A stretch of 64,000 nt of DNA. It comes from Pseudomonas sp. Q11. GTDB lineage: Bacteria > Pseudomonadota > Gammaproteobacteria > Pseudomonadales > Pseudomonadaceae. The position numbers and the translations under genes were made by a program. How positions within the stretch are numbered: position 1 is the first letter of the stretch; each line of letters begins with the position of its first letter. The notes under the pieces were generated by a model that did no database searches, was not told where the DNA came from, and was given only the letters and a program-made list of their open reading frames with translations. Location: NCBI RefSeq assembly GCF_024494355.1, contig NZ_JAKNQY010000003.1, positions 193,666 through 257,665 of the forward strand, given 5' to 3'. This document shows, one piece after another, positions 12,693 to 21,647 of this stretch.

Positions 12693-13234
12693 CCCGGCTG
12701 ATTGGCCTCGGCCTGCTGCTGGTGGGCCTGTTGTACCCCTTTGCGGTGTATTTCGGCATGGAGCATTTCGCCCCGTGGCAGTTCGGCTTGCTGCTGGGTA
12801 GCCTGTGGCTGGCCCGGGCCTTGCTCGGCAAAGGCAGGCCTGGCAGCCGCTGGATGGCAGCTACGGCGATTGGCTTCAGCGCATTGCTCGCGCTGTTCGA
12901 CAGCCCGCTCCTGCTGCGCTGGTATCCGGTGCTGATCAGCGCCTTCATGCTCGGGCTGTTCGCCCTGAGCCTGAAATACGGTCCGCCGATGGTCGAACGC
13001 CTGGCGCGCCTGCGCGAACCGCAGCTACCGGCCAGGGCGGTGGTGTATACCCGCCAGGTCACGGTGGTCTGGAGTGTATTTTTCCTGTGTAACGGCTTGC
13101 TCGCCGCCGCCCTGACCCTCTGGGCGCCGTTGAGCTGGTGGATGTTGTACACCGGCCTGATTTCCTACGGATTGATGGGGCTGCTGTTTGCCATTGAATG
13201 GCTTATACGACAACGGGTAAGAGGCCGCCCATGA
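12689..13234 (+). CDS. COG4648 inner-membrane protein, ApeG-like
   Basis: Membrane protein of 181 residues with about six hydrophobic helices (for example LIGLGLLLVGLLYPFAVYF at the N-terminus and LLAAALTLWAPLSWWMLY near the C-terminus). The family is conserved in aryl polyene and xanthomonadin-type clusters at this position, between the ACPs and the AMP-ligase. It has no known catalytic motif; a role in membrane organisation of the complex or in transfer is inferred. Both ends overlap neighbouring genes by 4 bases. Confidence 0.82.
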   Translation: MTRLIGLGLLLVGLLYPFAVYFGMEHFAPWQFGLLLGSLWLARALLGKGRPGSRWMAATAIGFSALLALFDSPLLLRWYPVLISAFMLGLFALSLKYGPPMVERLARLREPQLPARAVVYTRQVTVVWSVFFLCNGLLAAALTLWAPLSWWMLYTGLISYGLMGLLFAIEWLIRQRVRGRP

Positions 13235-14910
13235 ATTGGATAACACTTGAGCAGATGTTGCTCAGAGCCCAGCCGGAACGTGCTCTGGCCGTCAACCCGG
13301 CCCTGAGTCACTCGCAGCTGCGGGACGCGGCGCTGAGCCTGGCCGCCGGTCTGCAGACTCGAGGCGTACGACGGGTGGCGGTGCACCTGGAAGATGCCGC
13401 CGACCTGGCGGTGGCTCTGCTCGGCGCCTGGCGTGCCGGGGCCAGCGTCCTGCTCCCGGCCGACCTGCAAGCCCAGACCCGCCAGCGCTGGTCGCCGGAC
13501 GTTGACCTGTGGTTGACCGATGAGCCCACGGACATCCGTCCCGATGACCTGCGACAAGCCCCCCTGGAGGCCGCTGAACTGGACCTCGATCAGTGCAAAC
13601 TAAGCCTGTGCACCTCCGGGTCAAGCGGCGAGCCCAAGCGCATCGAGAAAACCCTGCGTCAGTTGAGTAACGAAGTCCAGGCTCTGGAACAATTGTGGGG
13701 CGCCGACCTGGGCCCGGCCTGCATGATCGGCAGCGTCGCCACCCAGCATATCTACGGCCTGCTGTTCCGGGTCCTATGGCCGCTGTGCGCCGGGCGTACC
13801 TTCGTGCGTCGGCAACTGGCTTTTCCGGAAGATCTGCAACGCGCCAGCCGCCAATACCCGGCTTTTGCCTGGGTCGCCAGCCCGGCTTTGCTCAAGCGCA
13901 TGGGCGACAATCTCGACTGGCCGGCATTGAGCGGCGTACGCCGGGTATTTTCCTCCGGTGGTGCCTTGCCGACCGAGGCCGCCCAAAGCCTGCACCAGCG
14001 ACTGGCGCAATGGCCAACGGAGATCTTCGGCAGTTCGGAAACCGGCGGCATCGCCTGGCGTCAGGGCGGCGGATTATGGCAGCCCTTTGCCGATGTAGAG
14101 CTGAGCCAGGACAGCGACGGCGCCTTGCTGGTCGCCTCGCCCTATCTGCCGGCCGGCCACGTGGAACATACCGCCGACGCGGCGCGGATCGCCGAGGATG
14201 GCCGCTTTGAACTGCTCGGACGACTGGACCGCATCGTCAAGCTGGAAGAAAAACGCATCTCACTGCCCATGCTGGAACAGGCGTTGGTGGCCCACGACTG
14301 GGTCAGCGAAGCACGGCTGGGGGTGATCCAGGAAAATCGCGCCTCACTCGGGGCGCTGCTGGTGCTGAGCGAAAGCGGCCTGCACGCCTTGCGTAACCTG
14401 GGCCGACGCGCCGTGACCGACACCTTGCGTCGTCACTTGAGCGAACACTGCGAAACGCTCGCCTTGCCTCGGCGCTGGCGCTGGCTGCGGCAGTTGCCGC
14501 TCAACGCCCAAGGCAAACTGCCCCAGGCCGCGGTCGAAGCCCTGCTGATGGCTGCGCGCCCCAAAGCCCCGCAAGTGCTCGAACAAATCGAAACCGACGG
14601 ACAATGGAGCCTGCAACTGGTGGTGCCTCCAGACCTGGCTTATTTCAGCGGCCACTTTCCCACCGCACCGGTACTGCCCGGTGTGGTACAGGTCGATTGG
14701 GCCTTGAGCCTGGGCCGACAACTGATGGACTTGCCGCCACGGTTCGTTGGCATGGAAGTGCTGAAATTCCAGCAACTGGTGCGCCCCGGCGATGAAATCC
14801 AACTGCACCTGCGCTTCGACCGCGAACGCGGCAAGCTGTACTTCGCTTATCGCAATGACACGGCGGCCTGTTCGAGTGGGCGGATCGTCCTGGGGGTGGC
14901 CAATGACTGA
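13231..14910 (+). CDS. AMP-ligase fused to hot-dog dehydratase (ApeH-ApeI fusion)
   Basis: Two-domain enzyme of 559 residues. Residues 1 to about 440 are an AMP-dependent acyl ligase with the ATP-binding loop TSGSSGEPK at 128-136 and [15 protein letters not shown] later. It should adenylate the aryl starter acid and load it onto an ACP. Residues about 466-559 are a FabA/FabZ-like hot-dog dehydratase with [11 protein letters not shown] at 475-485, containing the catalytic His. In several clusters these are two proteins, ApeH and ApeI; here they are one chain. The ATG at 13231 overlaps the upstream stop by 4 bases. A nested REP element follows. Confidence 0.88.
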   Translation: MNWITLEQMLLRAQPERALAVNPALSHSQLRDAALSLAAGLQTRGVRRVAVHLEDAADLAVALLGAWRAGASVLLPADLQAQTRQRWSPDVDLWLTDEPTDIRPDDLRQAPLEAAELDLDQCKLSLCTSGSSGEPKRIEKTLRQLSNEVQALEQLWGADLGPACMIGSVATQHIYGLLFRVLWPLCAGRTFVRRQLAFPEDLQRASRQYPAFAWVASPALLKRMGDNLDWPALSGVRRVFSSGGALPTEAAQSLHQRLAQWPTEIFGSSETGGIAWRQGGGLWQPFADVELSQDSDGALLVASPYLPAGHVEHTADAARIAEDGRFELLGRLDRIVKLEEKRISLPMLEQALVAHDWVSEARLGVIQENRASLGALLVLSESGLHALRNLGRRAVTDTLRRHLSEHCETLALPRRWRWLRQLPLNAQGKLPQAAVEALLMAARPKAPQVLEQIETDGQWSLQLVVPPDLAYFSGHFPTAPVLPGVVQVDWALSLGRQLMDLPPRFVGMEVLKFQQLVRPGDEIQLHLRFDRERGKLYFAYRNDTAACSSGRIVLGVAND

Positions 14911-14924
14911 TTGCACCGCCCTCC

Positions 14925-15077
14925 TGTGGCGAGGGAGCTTGCTCCCGCTGGGTTACGTAGGAGCTGTCGAGTGCAACGAGGCTGCGATCTTGCCCCTATC
15001 AATTGAGTCCAAAGCGAAAGATCAAAGGATCGCAGCCTTCGGCAGCTCCTACAGCGCTAGCAAGCTCCCCCGCCACA
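14925..15077. repeat. Nested REP element inside the aryl polyene cluster
   Basis: The outer pair (TGTGGCGAGGGAGCTTGCTC on the left, GCAAGCTCCCCCGCCACA on the right) encloses a second inverted pair of another family at 14957-15052 (GTAGGAGCTG... / ...CAGCTCCTAC, with GGCTGCGATC / GATCGCAGCC inside). One repeat seems to have inserted within another. It is the only sizeable intergenic gap (179 bp) in the 17-kb cluster. Confidence 0.82.
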
Positions 15078-15089
15078 AGGGCAGGATCT

Positions 15090-15824
15090 ATGCATAACCC
15101 CTGCGCCGTCATCCCGGTCTACAACCACGAAACCGCCGTCGCGACCGTGGTGCAGGCCCTGCTCGCCAACGGCCTGCCCTGCGTGCTGGTGGACGACGCC
15201 AGCAGCCCGGTCTGCGCGGCGGTACTGGAGCGGCTGGCCGACGGCGAACGGGTTCATCTGGTCAGGCTGGCAGTCAATCAAGGCAAGGGTGGCGCTGTGA
15301 TGTCCGGTCTGCGGGAGGCTTCGCGCCTGGGCTTCAGCCATGCCTTGCAGGTCGATGCCGACGGGCAACACGATCTGGGCGACGTGAAAACCTTCATCGA
15401 GCAATCCCGTACTCACCCGGATGCGGTGATCTGCGGTTATCCGCAATACGATGAGAGCGTGCCCAAAGGCCGCTTGTATGCACGCTACCTGACGCATGTC
15501 ATGGTCTGGATCAACAGCCTGTCCCTGCAAATCCGCGACTCCATGTGCGGCTTTCGGGTCTACCCCTTGCCACCGGTGCTGACGCTGATCGATTCGGCGA
15601 ACATTGGCAAGCGCATGGATTTCGACTCCGACATCCTGGTACGCCTGGCCTGGCGCAATCAGCCGATGCGCTGGTTGCGTACCCGGGTTCACTACCCCTT
15701 GGACGGGGTTTCGCACTTCCGCCTGTTCCACGACAACGTGCTGATTTCCAGCATGCACACCCGGTTGTTCTTCGGCATGCTGGTGCGCTCTCCCCTGATT
15801 CTCTGGCGACGGTGGCGAACATGA
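15090..15824 (+). CDS. Family 2 glycosyltransferase (ApeJ N-terminal-like)
   Basis: Cytoplasmic-face GT2 enzyme of 244 residues. The nucleotide-sugar binding fold starts AVIPVYNHE, with VDDAS at 34-38 and the metal-binding DADGQHD at 89-95. It ends in a hydrophobic, Arg-rich tail and its stop overlaps the acyltransferase gene by 4 bases. I believe the glycosyltransferase and acyltransferase are parts of one larger protein in some enterobacterial clusters, whereas here they are separate. A role in building a sugar or lipid-linked head group for the polyene is inferred. The ATG at 15090 follows the REP element with an AGG-containing site. Confidence 0.84.
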   Translation: MHNPCAVIPVYNHETAVATVVQALLANGLPCVLVDDASSPVCAAVLERLADGERVHLVRLAVNQGKGGAVMSGLREASRLGFSHALQVDADGQHDLGDVKTFIEQSRTHPDAVICGYPQYDESVPKGRLYARYLTHVMVWINSLSLQIRDSMCGFRVYPLPPVLTLIDSANIGKRMDFDSDILVRLAWRNQPMRWLRTRVHYPLDGVSHFRLFHDNVLISSMHTRLFFGMLVRSPLILWRRWRT

Positions 15825-16765
15825 GCCTTGAGACAGACAAGCGGCACTGGGCCGACCGCCAGGAGCGCGGCAGTTTCTGGCTGATGAAACTCACCGCGTT
15901 CGCCGCCAAGGTATTGGGCCGCCGCTTACTGAGCCCGTTGCTGTACGGCATCGTCCTGTACTTCTTCATTTTCGGCCGCAGCGCCCGGCAGGCAGCCTGG
16001 CAATATCAACAGCGCCTGGCTGACTGGAGCGGCCGCACCGAGCTACGCCCAAGCCATGGGCGGGTGTTCGGGCAGTTCATGGCGTTTGCCGACTCCCTGC
16101 TGGACAAGCTCGACGTCTGGAACGGCAAGCTGAGCCTGGAACAGATCGAAATCGTCGATCCGGCATTGCTGCGCAATCATCTGCGCGACAGCCGTGGGCA
16201 GATGCTGGTGGGCGCACATCTGGGCAACCTGGAAATGTGCCGGGCCCTGGCCGAGCTGGGCGAGAAAGTGACCATGAACGTGCTGGTGCACACCAAGCAC
16301 GCCGAACAGTTCAATCGTTTGCTGGGGGAAGCCGGTGCCACGCATCTGCGGCTGATCCAGGTCAGTGAGCTGGACCCGGTGATCATGCTGCAACTGAGCG
16401 AACGCCTGGAGCGCGGCGAGTGGCTGGCGATAGCCGGCGACCGCATACCGCTGCACGGCGCACGCACTGTGACCGTGGACTTCATGGGTCGCCCGGCGGC
16501 ATTCCCCCAAGGCCCCTGGCTGCTGGCCGGGCTGCTCAAATGCCCGATCAACCTGCTGATGTGCCTCAAGCACGAGGGGCGCTATCGAGTCACCCTCGAA
16601 CCCTTCGCCGAGGCCGTGGTGTGGAAACGCAGCGACCGCGAGCAGGTCATTGCCCATTGGGCCGGCCTCTACGCCCAGCGCCTGGCGCATTATTGCCTCC
16701 AGGCACCACAACAGTGGTTTAACTTTTACCCTTTCTGGAAGACCGATGACGATGCCCACTCTTGA
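15821..16765 (+). CDS. LpxL/HtrB-like lipid acyltransferase
   Basis: Lysophospholipid/lipid A acyltransferase family protein of 314 residues. A hydrophobic anchor lies near residues 38-52 (LSPLLYGIVLYFFIF), and the catalytic H-x4-E motif is HLGNLE at 133-138. AGDRIP (about residues 206-211) is typical of the family. In this cluster it probably transfers an acyl chain, perhaps the polyene itself, to the glycosylated or phospholipid anchor. The ATG at 15821 overlaps the glycosyltransferase stop. The C-terminus overlaps the ammonia-lyase start by 20 bases. Confidence 0.85.
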   Translation: MSLETDKRHWADRQERGSFWLMKLTAFAAKVLGRRLLSPLLYGIVLYFFIFGRSARQAAWQYQQRLADWSGRTELRPSHGRVFGQFMAFADSLLDKLDVWNGKLSLEQIEIVDPALLRNHLRDSRGQMLVGAHLGNLEMCRALAELGEKVTMNVLVHTKHAEQFNRLLGEAGATHLRLIQVSELDPVIMLQLSERLERGEWLAIAGDRIPLHGARTVTVDFMGRPAAFPQGPWLLAGLLKCPINLLMCLKHEGRYRVTLEPFAEAVVWKRSDREQVIAHWAGLYAQRLAHYCLQAPQQWFNFYPFWKTDDDAHS

Positions 16766-18290
16766 GCCGGTAACCTTCGGCGAACGCCCCTTGCGCATCG
16801 AGGACGTGCTGGCCCTGGCCAACCGTCAGGCGCAGACGCGGTTGCAGGATGATCCGGCATTCCGCCAGCGCATCGCCAAGGGTGCGCAATTCCTCGACTC
16901 GTTGCTGACCAAGGAAGGCGTGATCTACGGCGTGACCACCGGCTATGGCGACTCCTGCGTGGTGGCCGTGCCGTTGCACCACGTCGAGGCCCTGCCACGT
17001 CACTTGTATACGTTCCACGGTTGCGGCCTGGGCAAACTGCTGGACGCCCAGGCCACCCGCGCCGTGCTCGCCGCGCGTTTGCAGTCGCTGTGCCACGGCG
17101 TGTCCGGGGTGCGCGTGGAACTGCTGGAACGGCTCCAGGCCTTTCTCGAACATGACATCCTGCCGCTGATTCCGGAAGAAGGCTCGGTGGGCGCCAGCGG
17201 GGACCTGACGCCACTGTCCTACGTCGCCGCCACACTGTCCGGCGAGCGAGAGGTCATGTTCCGTGGCGAGCGTCGGCTGGCCGCTGATGTGCATCGCGAA
17301 TTGGGCTGGACGGCGCTGGTGCTGCGCCCCAAGGAAGCCCTCGCGCTGATGAACGGCACCGCCGTGATGACCGGCCTGGCCTGCCTGGCCTTCGCCCGCG
17401 CCGACTACCTGCTGCAACTGGCGACCCGCATCACCGCGCTGAACGTGGTCGCGCTGCAAGGCAACCCGGAACACTTCGACGAGCGCCTGTTCGCCGCCAA
17501 GCCGCATCCGGGGCAGATGCAAGTGGCCGCATGGCTGCGCAAGGACCTGGCGATCGACGCCCCGACCGCACCGCTGCATCGCCTGCAGGATCGCTACTCC
17601 CTGCGCTGCGCCCCCCACGTGCTCGGCGTGCTGGCCGACAGCCTGAGCTGGTTGCGTTCATTCATCGAAATCGAGCTCAACAGCGCCAACGACAACCCGA
17701 TCATCGACGCCGAAGCCGAGCGGGTTCTGCACGGCGGACATTTCTACGGCGGGCATATCGCCTTTGCCATGGACAGCCTCAAGAACCTGGTGGCGAACGT
17801 CGCCGACCTGCTGGACCGCCAGCTCGCGCTACTGGTGGACGAACGCTACAACCACGGCCTGCCGAGCAACCTGTCCGGCGCCAGCGCCGAGCGAGCGATG
17901 CTCAACCATGGCGTCAAGGCAGTGCAGATCGGTACCAGCGCCTGGACCGCCGAAGCCTTGAAAAACACCATGCCGGCCAGCGTGTTCTCGCGCTCCACCG
18001 AATGCCACAACCAGGACAAAGTGAGCATGGGCACCATCGCTGCCCGGGATGCGATCCGCGTGCTGGAGCTGACCGAACAAGTCGCCGCCGCGACGTTGCT
18101 GGCCGCCAACCAGGGCGTGTGGCTGCGCAACCGTGCCGAAGATGCCCGACCGCTGCCGCCGGCCCTGGCCGACATGCACGAACAACTGGCCGTGGATTTC
18201 CCGCCGGTCATCGAAGACCGCGCCCTGGAAGGCGAATTGCGCCTGTGCCTGCAACGCATCGCCGAGCAACACTGGAGGCTGCATGCGTAG
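16746..18290 (+). CDS. Aromatic amino acid ammonia-lyase (HAL/TAL/PAL family)
   Basis: Homotetrameric MIO-dependent lyase of 514 residues. The Ala150-Ser151-Gly152 triad in EEGSVGASGDLTPLSYV cyclises to the electrophilic cofactor. The catalytic loop Tyr lies in VIYGVTTGYG near residues 59-68. Within this cluster it most plausibly converts tyrosine to 4-coumarate as the aryl starter. The substrate-selectivity pair, by my alignment, is Phe90-His91 in LYTFHGCGLG; TAL usually has His-Leu, PAL Phe-Leu and HAL Ser-His, so specificity is uncertain. ATG 16746 has GGAAG upstream; ATG 16752 is a close alternative. Confidence 0.88.
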   Translation: MTMPTLEPVTFGERPLRIEDVLALANRQAQTRLQDDPAFRQRIAKGAQFLDSLLTKEGVIYGVTTGYGDSCVVAVPLHHVEALPRHLYTFHGCGLGKLLDAQATRAVLAARLQSLCHGVSGVRVELLERLQAFLEHDILPLIPEEGSVGASGDLTPLSYVAATLSGEREVMFRGERRLAADVHRELGWTALVLRPKEALALMNGTAVMTGLACLAFARADYLLQLATRITALNVVALQGNPEHFDERLFAAKPHPGQMQVAAWLRKDLAIDAPTAPLHRLQDRYSLRCAPHVLGVLADSLSWLRSFIEIELNSANDNPIIDAEAERVLHGGHFYGGHIAFAMDSLKNLVANVADLLDRQLALLVDERYNHGLPSNLSGASAERAMLNHGVKAVQIGTSAWTAEALKNTMPASVFSRSTECHNQDKVSMGTIAARDAIRVLELTEQVAAATLLAANQGVWLRNRAEDARPLPPALADMHEQLAVDFPPVIEDRALEGELRLCLQRIAEQHWRLHA

Positions 18291-18708
18291 CCAGGGAGTG
18301 TTGCACGTCGAAACGCAGGTCGTGGTGCCGTTTTTCGATGTCGATTCGATGAACGTGGTCTGGCACGGTCACTACGTCAAGTACCTGGAAGTGGCCCGCT
18401 GCGCCTTGCTCGACCTGATCGGCCACAACTACAACGACATGCTCGCCTCCGGCCATGCGTGGCCGGTGATCGACCTGCAACTGCGCTATGTGCGCAGCGC
18501 CGTGTTCGGTCAGACCCTGACTGTGCGCGCCAGTCTGGTGGAATGGGAAAACCGCTTGAAGATCAATTACCTGATCAGCGACGCCGCCACCGGTGAACGC
18601 CTGACCCGCGCCAGCTCGGTGCAAGTGGCGGTGGACGTCGCCAGTCGCGAAATGCTGCTGGCCTCGCCGCGGGTCTTTGTCGAAGCCGTCGAAAGGAAAC
18701 TGCCATGA
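18283..18708 (+). CDS. Acyl-ACP/CoA thioesterase, ApeK-like (4HBT hot-dog)
   Basis: YbgC-like hot-dog thioesterase of 141 residues. The motif DVDSMNVVWHGHYVKYLE (residues 19-36) contains the likely catalytic Asp21 and the HGHY tetrapeptide that matches the HANY of YbgC. It may release the completed polyene or remove stalled acyl chains from the ACP. It overlaps the ammonia-lyase gene by 8 bases and the LolA-like gene by 4 bases. Confidence 0.87.
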   Translation: MRSQGVLHVETQVVVPFFDVDSMNVVWHGHYVKYLEVARCALLDLIGHNYNDMLASGHAWPVIDLQLRYVRSAVFGQTLTVRASLVEWENRLKINYLISDAATGERLTRASSVQVAVDVASREMLLASPRVFVEAVERKLP

Positions 18709-19298
18709 AGCGCCTGTCAGTCTGGCTGTTGCTGTGCTGCCTGGCACCCGTAGCCCAGGCGTTCGACTTGCAACAGTTGAGCGAACAACTGGCCCGTCCG
18801 GACGTGATCCACGGCCAGTTCATCCAGGAAAAGCACTTGCGCGCCCTGCCCCAGCCCCTCACCAGCAAGGGCCGTTTCGTGTTGGCGAAGAACCACGGCC
18901 TGCTGTGGCTGCTGCAAACCCCGCTGCAGCAGGATTACCGCATCACCCCCCAGGGAATCGCCCGGCGCGATGGCGACACCTGGCAGACACTGCCAAGCAA
19001 GAGCGCCGGCGCCGAACAGAATCGTTTGTTCCTTGCGGTGTTACAGGGCGACAGCAGTGGCCTGCAACGGGACTTCGACCTTAGTCTCTCGGGCCAACCG
19101 CAGCAGTGGAAGCTGACCCTGACCCCGCGCTCGGTGCTGCTCAAACAAATCTTCGACCAGATCAACATCGAGGGCGGCGAGCTGGTGCAGCGTATCGAAC
19201 TGCTGGAAACCCAGGGTGACCGTACCGTGCTGCGCATGCAGGACAGCATCCGCGCGAAAGCCTTGAGCGAAGCGGAGCAACATGATTTTGCCGAGTGA
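18705..19298 (+). CDS. LolA-like periplasmic carrier protein, ApeL-like
   Basis: Exported protein of 197 residues with a Sec signal peptide (MKRLSVWLLLCCLAPVAQA, cleavage after about residue 19). The LolA/LolB-like fold is recognisable from IHGQFIQEKHLRALPQPL. In aryl polyene clusters this protein is expected to carry the hydrophobic product or its lipid-linked form across the periplasm, in parallel to lipoprotein transport. It overlaps both neighbours, the exporter gene by 17 bases. Confidence 0.86.
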   Translation: MKRLSVWLLLCCLAPVAQAFDLQQLSEQLARPDVIHGQFIQEKHLRALPQPLTSKGRFVLAKNHGLLWLLQTPLQQDYRITPQGIARRDGDTWQTLPSKSAGAEQNRLFLAVLQGDSSGLQRDFDLSLSGQPQQWKLTLTPRSVLLKQIFDQINIEGGELVQRIELLETQGDRTVLRMQDSIRAKALSEAEQHDFAE

Positions 19299-21624
19299 AC
19301 GCAGGCTGCCGCGACTGTTCCTGATCCTGTTGCTGGCGGTGCTGGCGCTGGCCGGTTGGCAGTGGCGCAATGGCGCGCCCCTGTCAGCCAACCTCATGGA
19401 ACTGGTGCCGGGCACCTCTCCTGATGCGCTGGAGCTCATCGCCGAACAACGCATGCAAGAACCCCTCAACCGCGAGGTGCTGCTACTGGTCGGGCACACC
19501 GACCGCCAGCAGGCCATCGCCCTGGCGCAAACCCTTGGTGAGCAGTGGCAGGCCAGCGGTTTGTTCGACAGGGTCCAGTTGACGCTGCAGGCCGACCTCC
19601 CGACCTTGCGCACACAATTGCTCAACGGCCGGCTGGCAATGCTCTCGGCAGCGGACCGGCAACAACTGATCGATCAGCCCCAGGCCTTCATCCAACAACG
19701 GGTACAGGCGCTCTTCGACCCGTTCAGCGGCTTCAGCCTGGTGCCGAGCCAGGACGATTGGCTGGGCCTGACCGGGCGCATCCAGGGCAGCCAGCCGCAA
19801 CGCGGCGCGATACAGCTGGATGTCGGCAGCGGCGCACTGATCGCTGAAGCCGACGGCAAAAACTGGGTGCTGCTGCGAGCCCGCACCCATGGCAACGCCT
19901 TTGACATGAACCTGCCGCTGCAAGTGGCCGAGCTGCTGCAACGCAGCCGTGAGCAGGCGGAACCGGCACACGGGCATCTGCTGGCGGCCAGTGGGCTGCT
20001 GTACGCCGCCAGCGCCCAACAACAGGCTTCGCGGGAAATCACCTGGGTGGGCGGTGGGGCGACGCTCGGCATTTTGCTGCTGCTGTTGCTCGCCTTCGGA
20101 CGCTTGCGAGCGTGGCTGGCGTTCGTGCCAGTGCTGGTGGGCATCCTGTTCGGCGCGGTGGCCTGCGTGGCGCTGTTCGGACGCATGCATGTCATGACGC
20201 TGGTGCTGGGGGCCAGCCTGATCGGCGTGGCGGTGGATTATCCGCTGCACTACCTGTCCAAAAGCTGGAGCCTCACCCCGTGGCGCAGTTGGTCGGCCCT
20301 GCGCCTGACCCTGCCGGGGCTGAGCCTGAGCCTGGCGACCACCTGCATCGGCTACCTGGCCCTGGCCTGGACGCCTTTCCCGGCCCTGACCCAGATCGCG
20401 ATATTTTCCGCCGCCGGTTTGATCGGCGCTTACCTGACAGCGGTTTGCCTCTTGCCGGCGCTACTCAAGGGCGTGGACTTACGCCCGGCCCAGTGGCCGC
20501 TGCGGCTGTGCGAACACCTGCTCAGGGCGCGCGAAGCATTGCTGGCGCGGGTGCGTACACCGGTCTTGTTGGGGCTCTTGCTGATCTTCTGCGCTGGCGG
20601 CCTCTGGCAACTGACCACGAAAAACGACATGCGCCAGTGGATCGGTACGCCTGAGCGTTTGACCGACGAAGCCCAGGCCATCGCCCGTATCACCGGTTTC
20701 CAACCCACCAGCCAGTTCTTCCTGATCCGCGCCGATGACCAGCAACACCTGCTGGAACGTCAGACGGTGCTCAACGAGCGGCTGGAGCAGTTGATTGGCC
20801 TGGAGAAGCTTGAGGGCTACCTATCGCTGAACCAACTGGTCAGCCCGCCCGCCGAACAACAGAAAGTGCGTGAGGCCCTGGCCCGATTGCCGGCGTTCTG
20901 GCAACCGCTGCTGGACCTGGGTGTGCCGGTCGCCGCACTGCAAGCCGAACTGGCGCAATTGCAGGCCTTGCCGGTGACCGACATCGATGCCGCGTTGACC
21001 GGCCCATTGGCCGAACCGTACCGCACACTGTGGCTCGGTCCGACGACCGATGGCGTGGCGGCGGTGGTCAGCCTGCAAGGCTTGAATGATGCAGCGCTGC
21101 TCAGGGTGCAGACGCTGGATCTGCCTGGCGTACAACTGGTTGATCGCCTGGGGGACCTGAACCGGGTCTTTGCCGCCACGCAGGTCAGCGCCGCGGAGCT
21201 GAAACTGGCCTCCTGCGTGCTGATCGTGCTGTTGTTAATCTGGCCCTTCGGTGTCGGCGGCGCCCTTCGCATCGTCGCTCTGCCGTTGTTGGCCGCGCTG
21301 TGCAGCCTGGCGAGCCTCGGCTGGCTGGGCCAGCCACTGACCCTGTTCAGCCTGTTCGGCCTGTTGCTGGTCACCGCCATCGGCGTCGATTACGCGATCC
21401 TGATGCGTGAACAGATTGGCGGCGCGGCGGTGAGCCTGCTGGGCACCCTGCTGGCAGCAGTCACCACCTGGCTGTCGTTCGGGCTGCTGGCGGTTTCCAG
21501 CACTCCGGCGGTGAGTAGCTTCGGCCTGGCGGTCAGCCTGGGGCTGGCGTTCAGTTTCATGCTGGCGCCGTGGGCCGGACGTCAAGAACACCGCACGCCT
21601 GTACAAGGGCCAGTCCCACGATGA
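19282..21624 (+). CDS. MMPL/RND-type exporter, ApeM-like
   Basis: Inner-membrane transporter of 780 residues in the MMPL branch of the RND superfamily. It has an N-terminal helix, a periplasmic loop (about 40-250), a membrane block of 5-6 helices (about 255-440), a second loop, and a final membrane block (about 640-770). The proton-relay motifs are GVAVDYPLHYLSK in the first block and AIGVDYAILMREQ in the second. It probably extracts the polyene-lipid from the inner membrane and passes it to the LolA-like carrier encoded just upstream. Confidence 0.88.
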   Translation: MILPSERRLPRLFLILLLAVLALAGWQWRNGAPLSANLMELVPGTSPDALELIAEQRMQEPLNREVLLLVGHTDRQQAIALAQTLGEQWQASGLFDRVQLTLQADLPTLRTQLLNGRLAMLSAADRQQLIDQPQAFIQQRVQALFDPFSGFSLVPSQDDWLGLTGRIQGSQPQRGAIQLDVGSGALIAEADGKNWVLLRARTHGNAFDMNLPLQVAELLQRSREQAEPAHGHLLAASGLLYAASAQQQASREITWVGGGATLGILLLLLLAFGRLRAWLAFVPVLVGILFGAVACVALFGRMHVMTLVLGASLIGVAVDYPLHYLSKSWSLTPWRSWSALRLTLPGLSLSLATTCIGYLALAWTPFPALTQIAIFSAAGLIGAYLTAVCLLPALLKGVDLRPAQWPLRLCEHLLRAREALLARVRTPVLLGLLLIFCAGGLWQLTTKNDMRQWIGTPERLTDEAQAIARITGFQPTSQFFLIRADDQQHLLERQTVLNERLEQLIGLEKLEGYLSLNQLVSPPAEQQKVREALARLPAFWQPLLDLGVPVAALQAELAQLQALPVTDIDAALTGPLAEPYRTLWLGPTTDGVAAVVSLQGLNDAALLRVQTLDLPGVQLVDRLGDLNRVFAATQVSAAELKLASCVLIVLLLIWPFGVGGALRIVALPLLAALCSLASLGWLGQPLTLFSLFGLLLVTAIGVDYAILMREQIGGAAVSLLGTLLAAVTTWLSFGLLAVSSTPAVSSFGLAVSLGLAFSFMLAPWAGRQEHRTPVQGPVPR

Positions 21625-21647
21625 TTGCCGATACTAAAGGAATTCCA

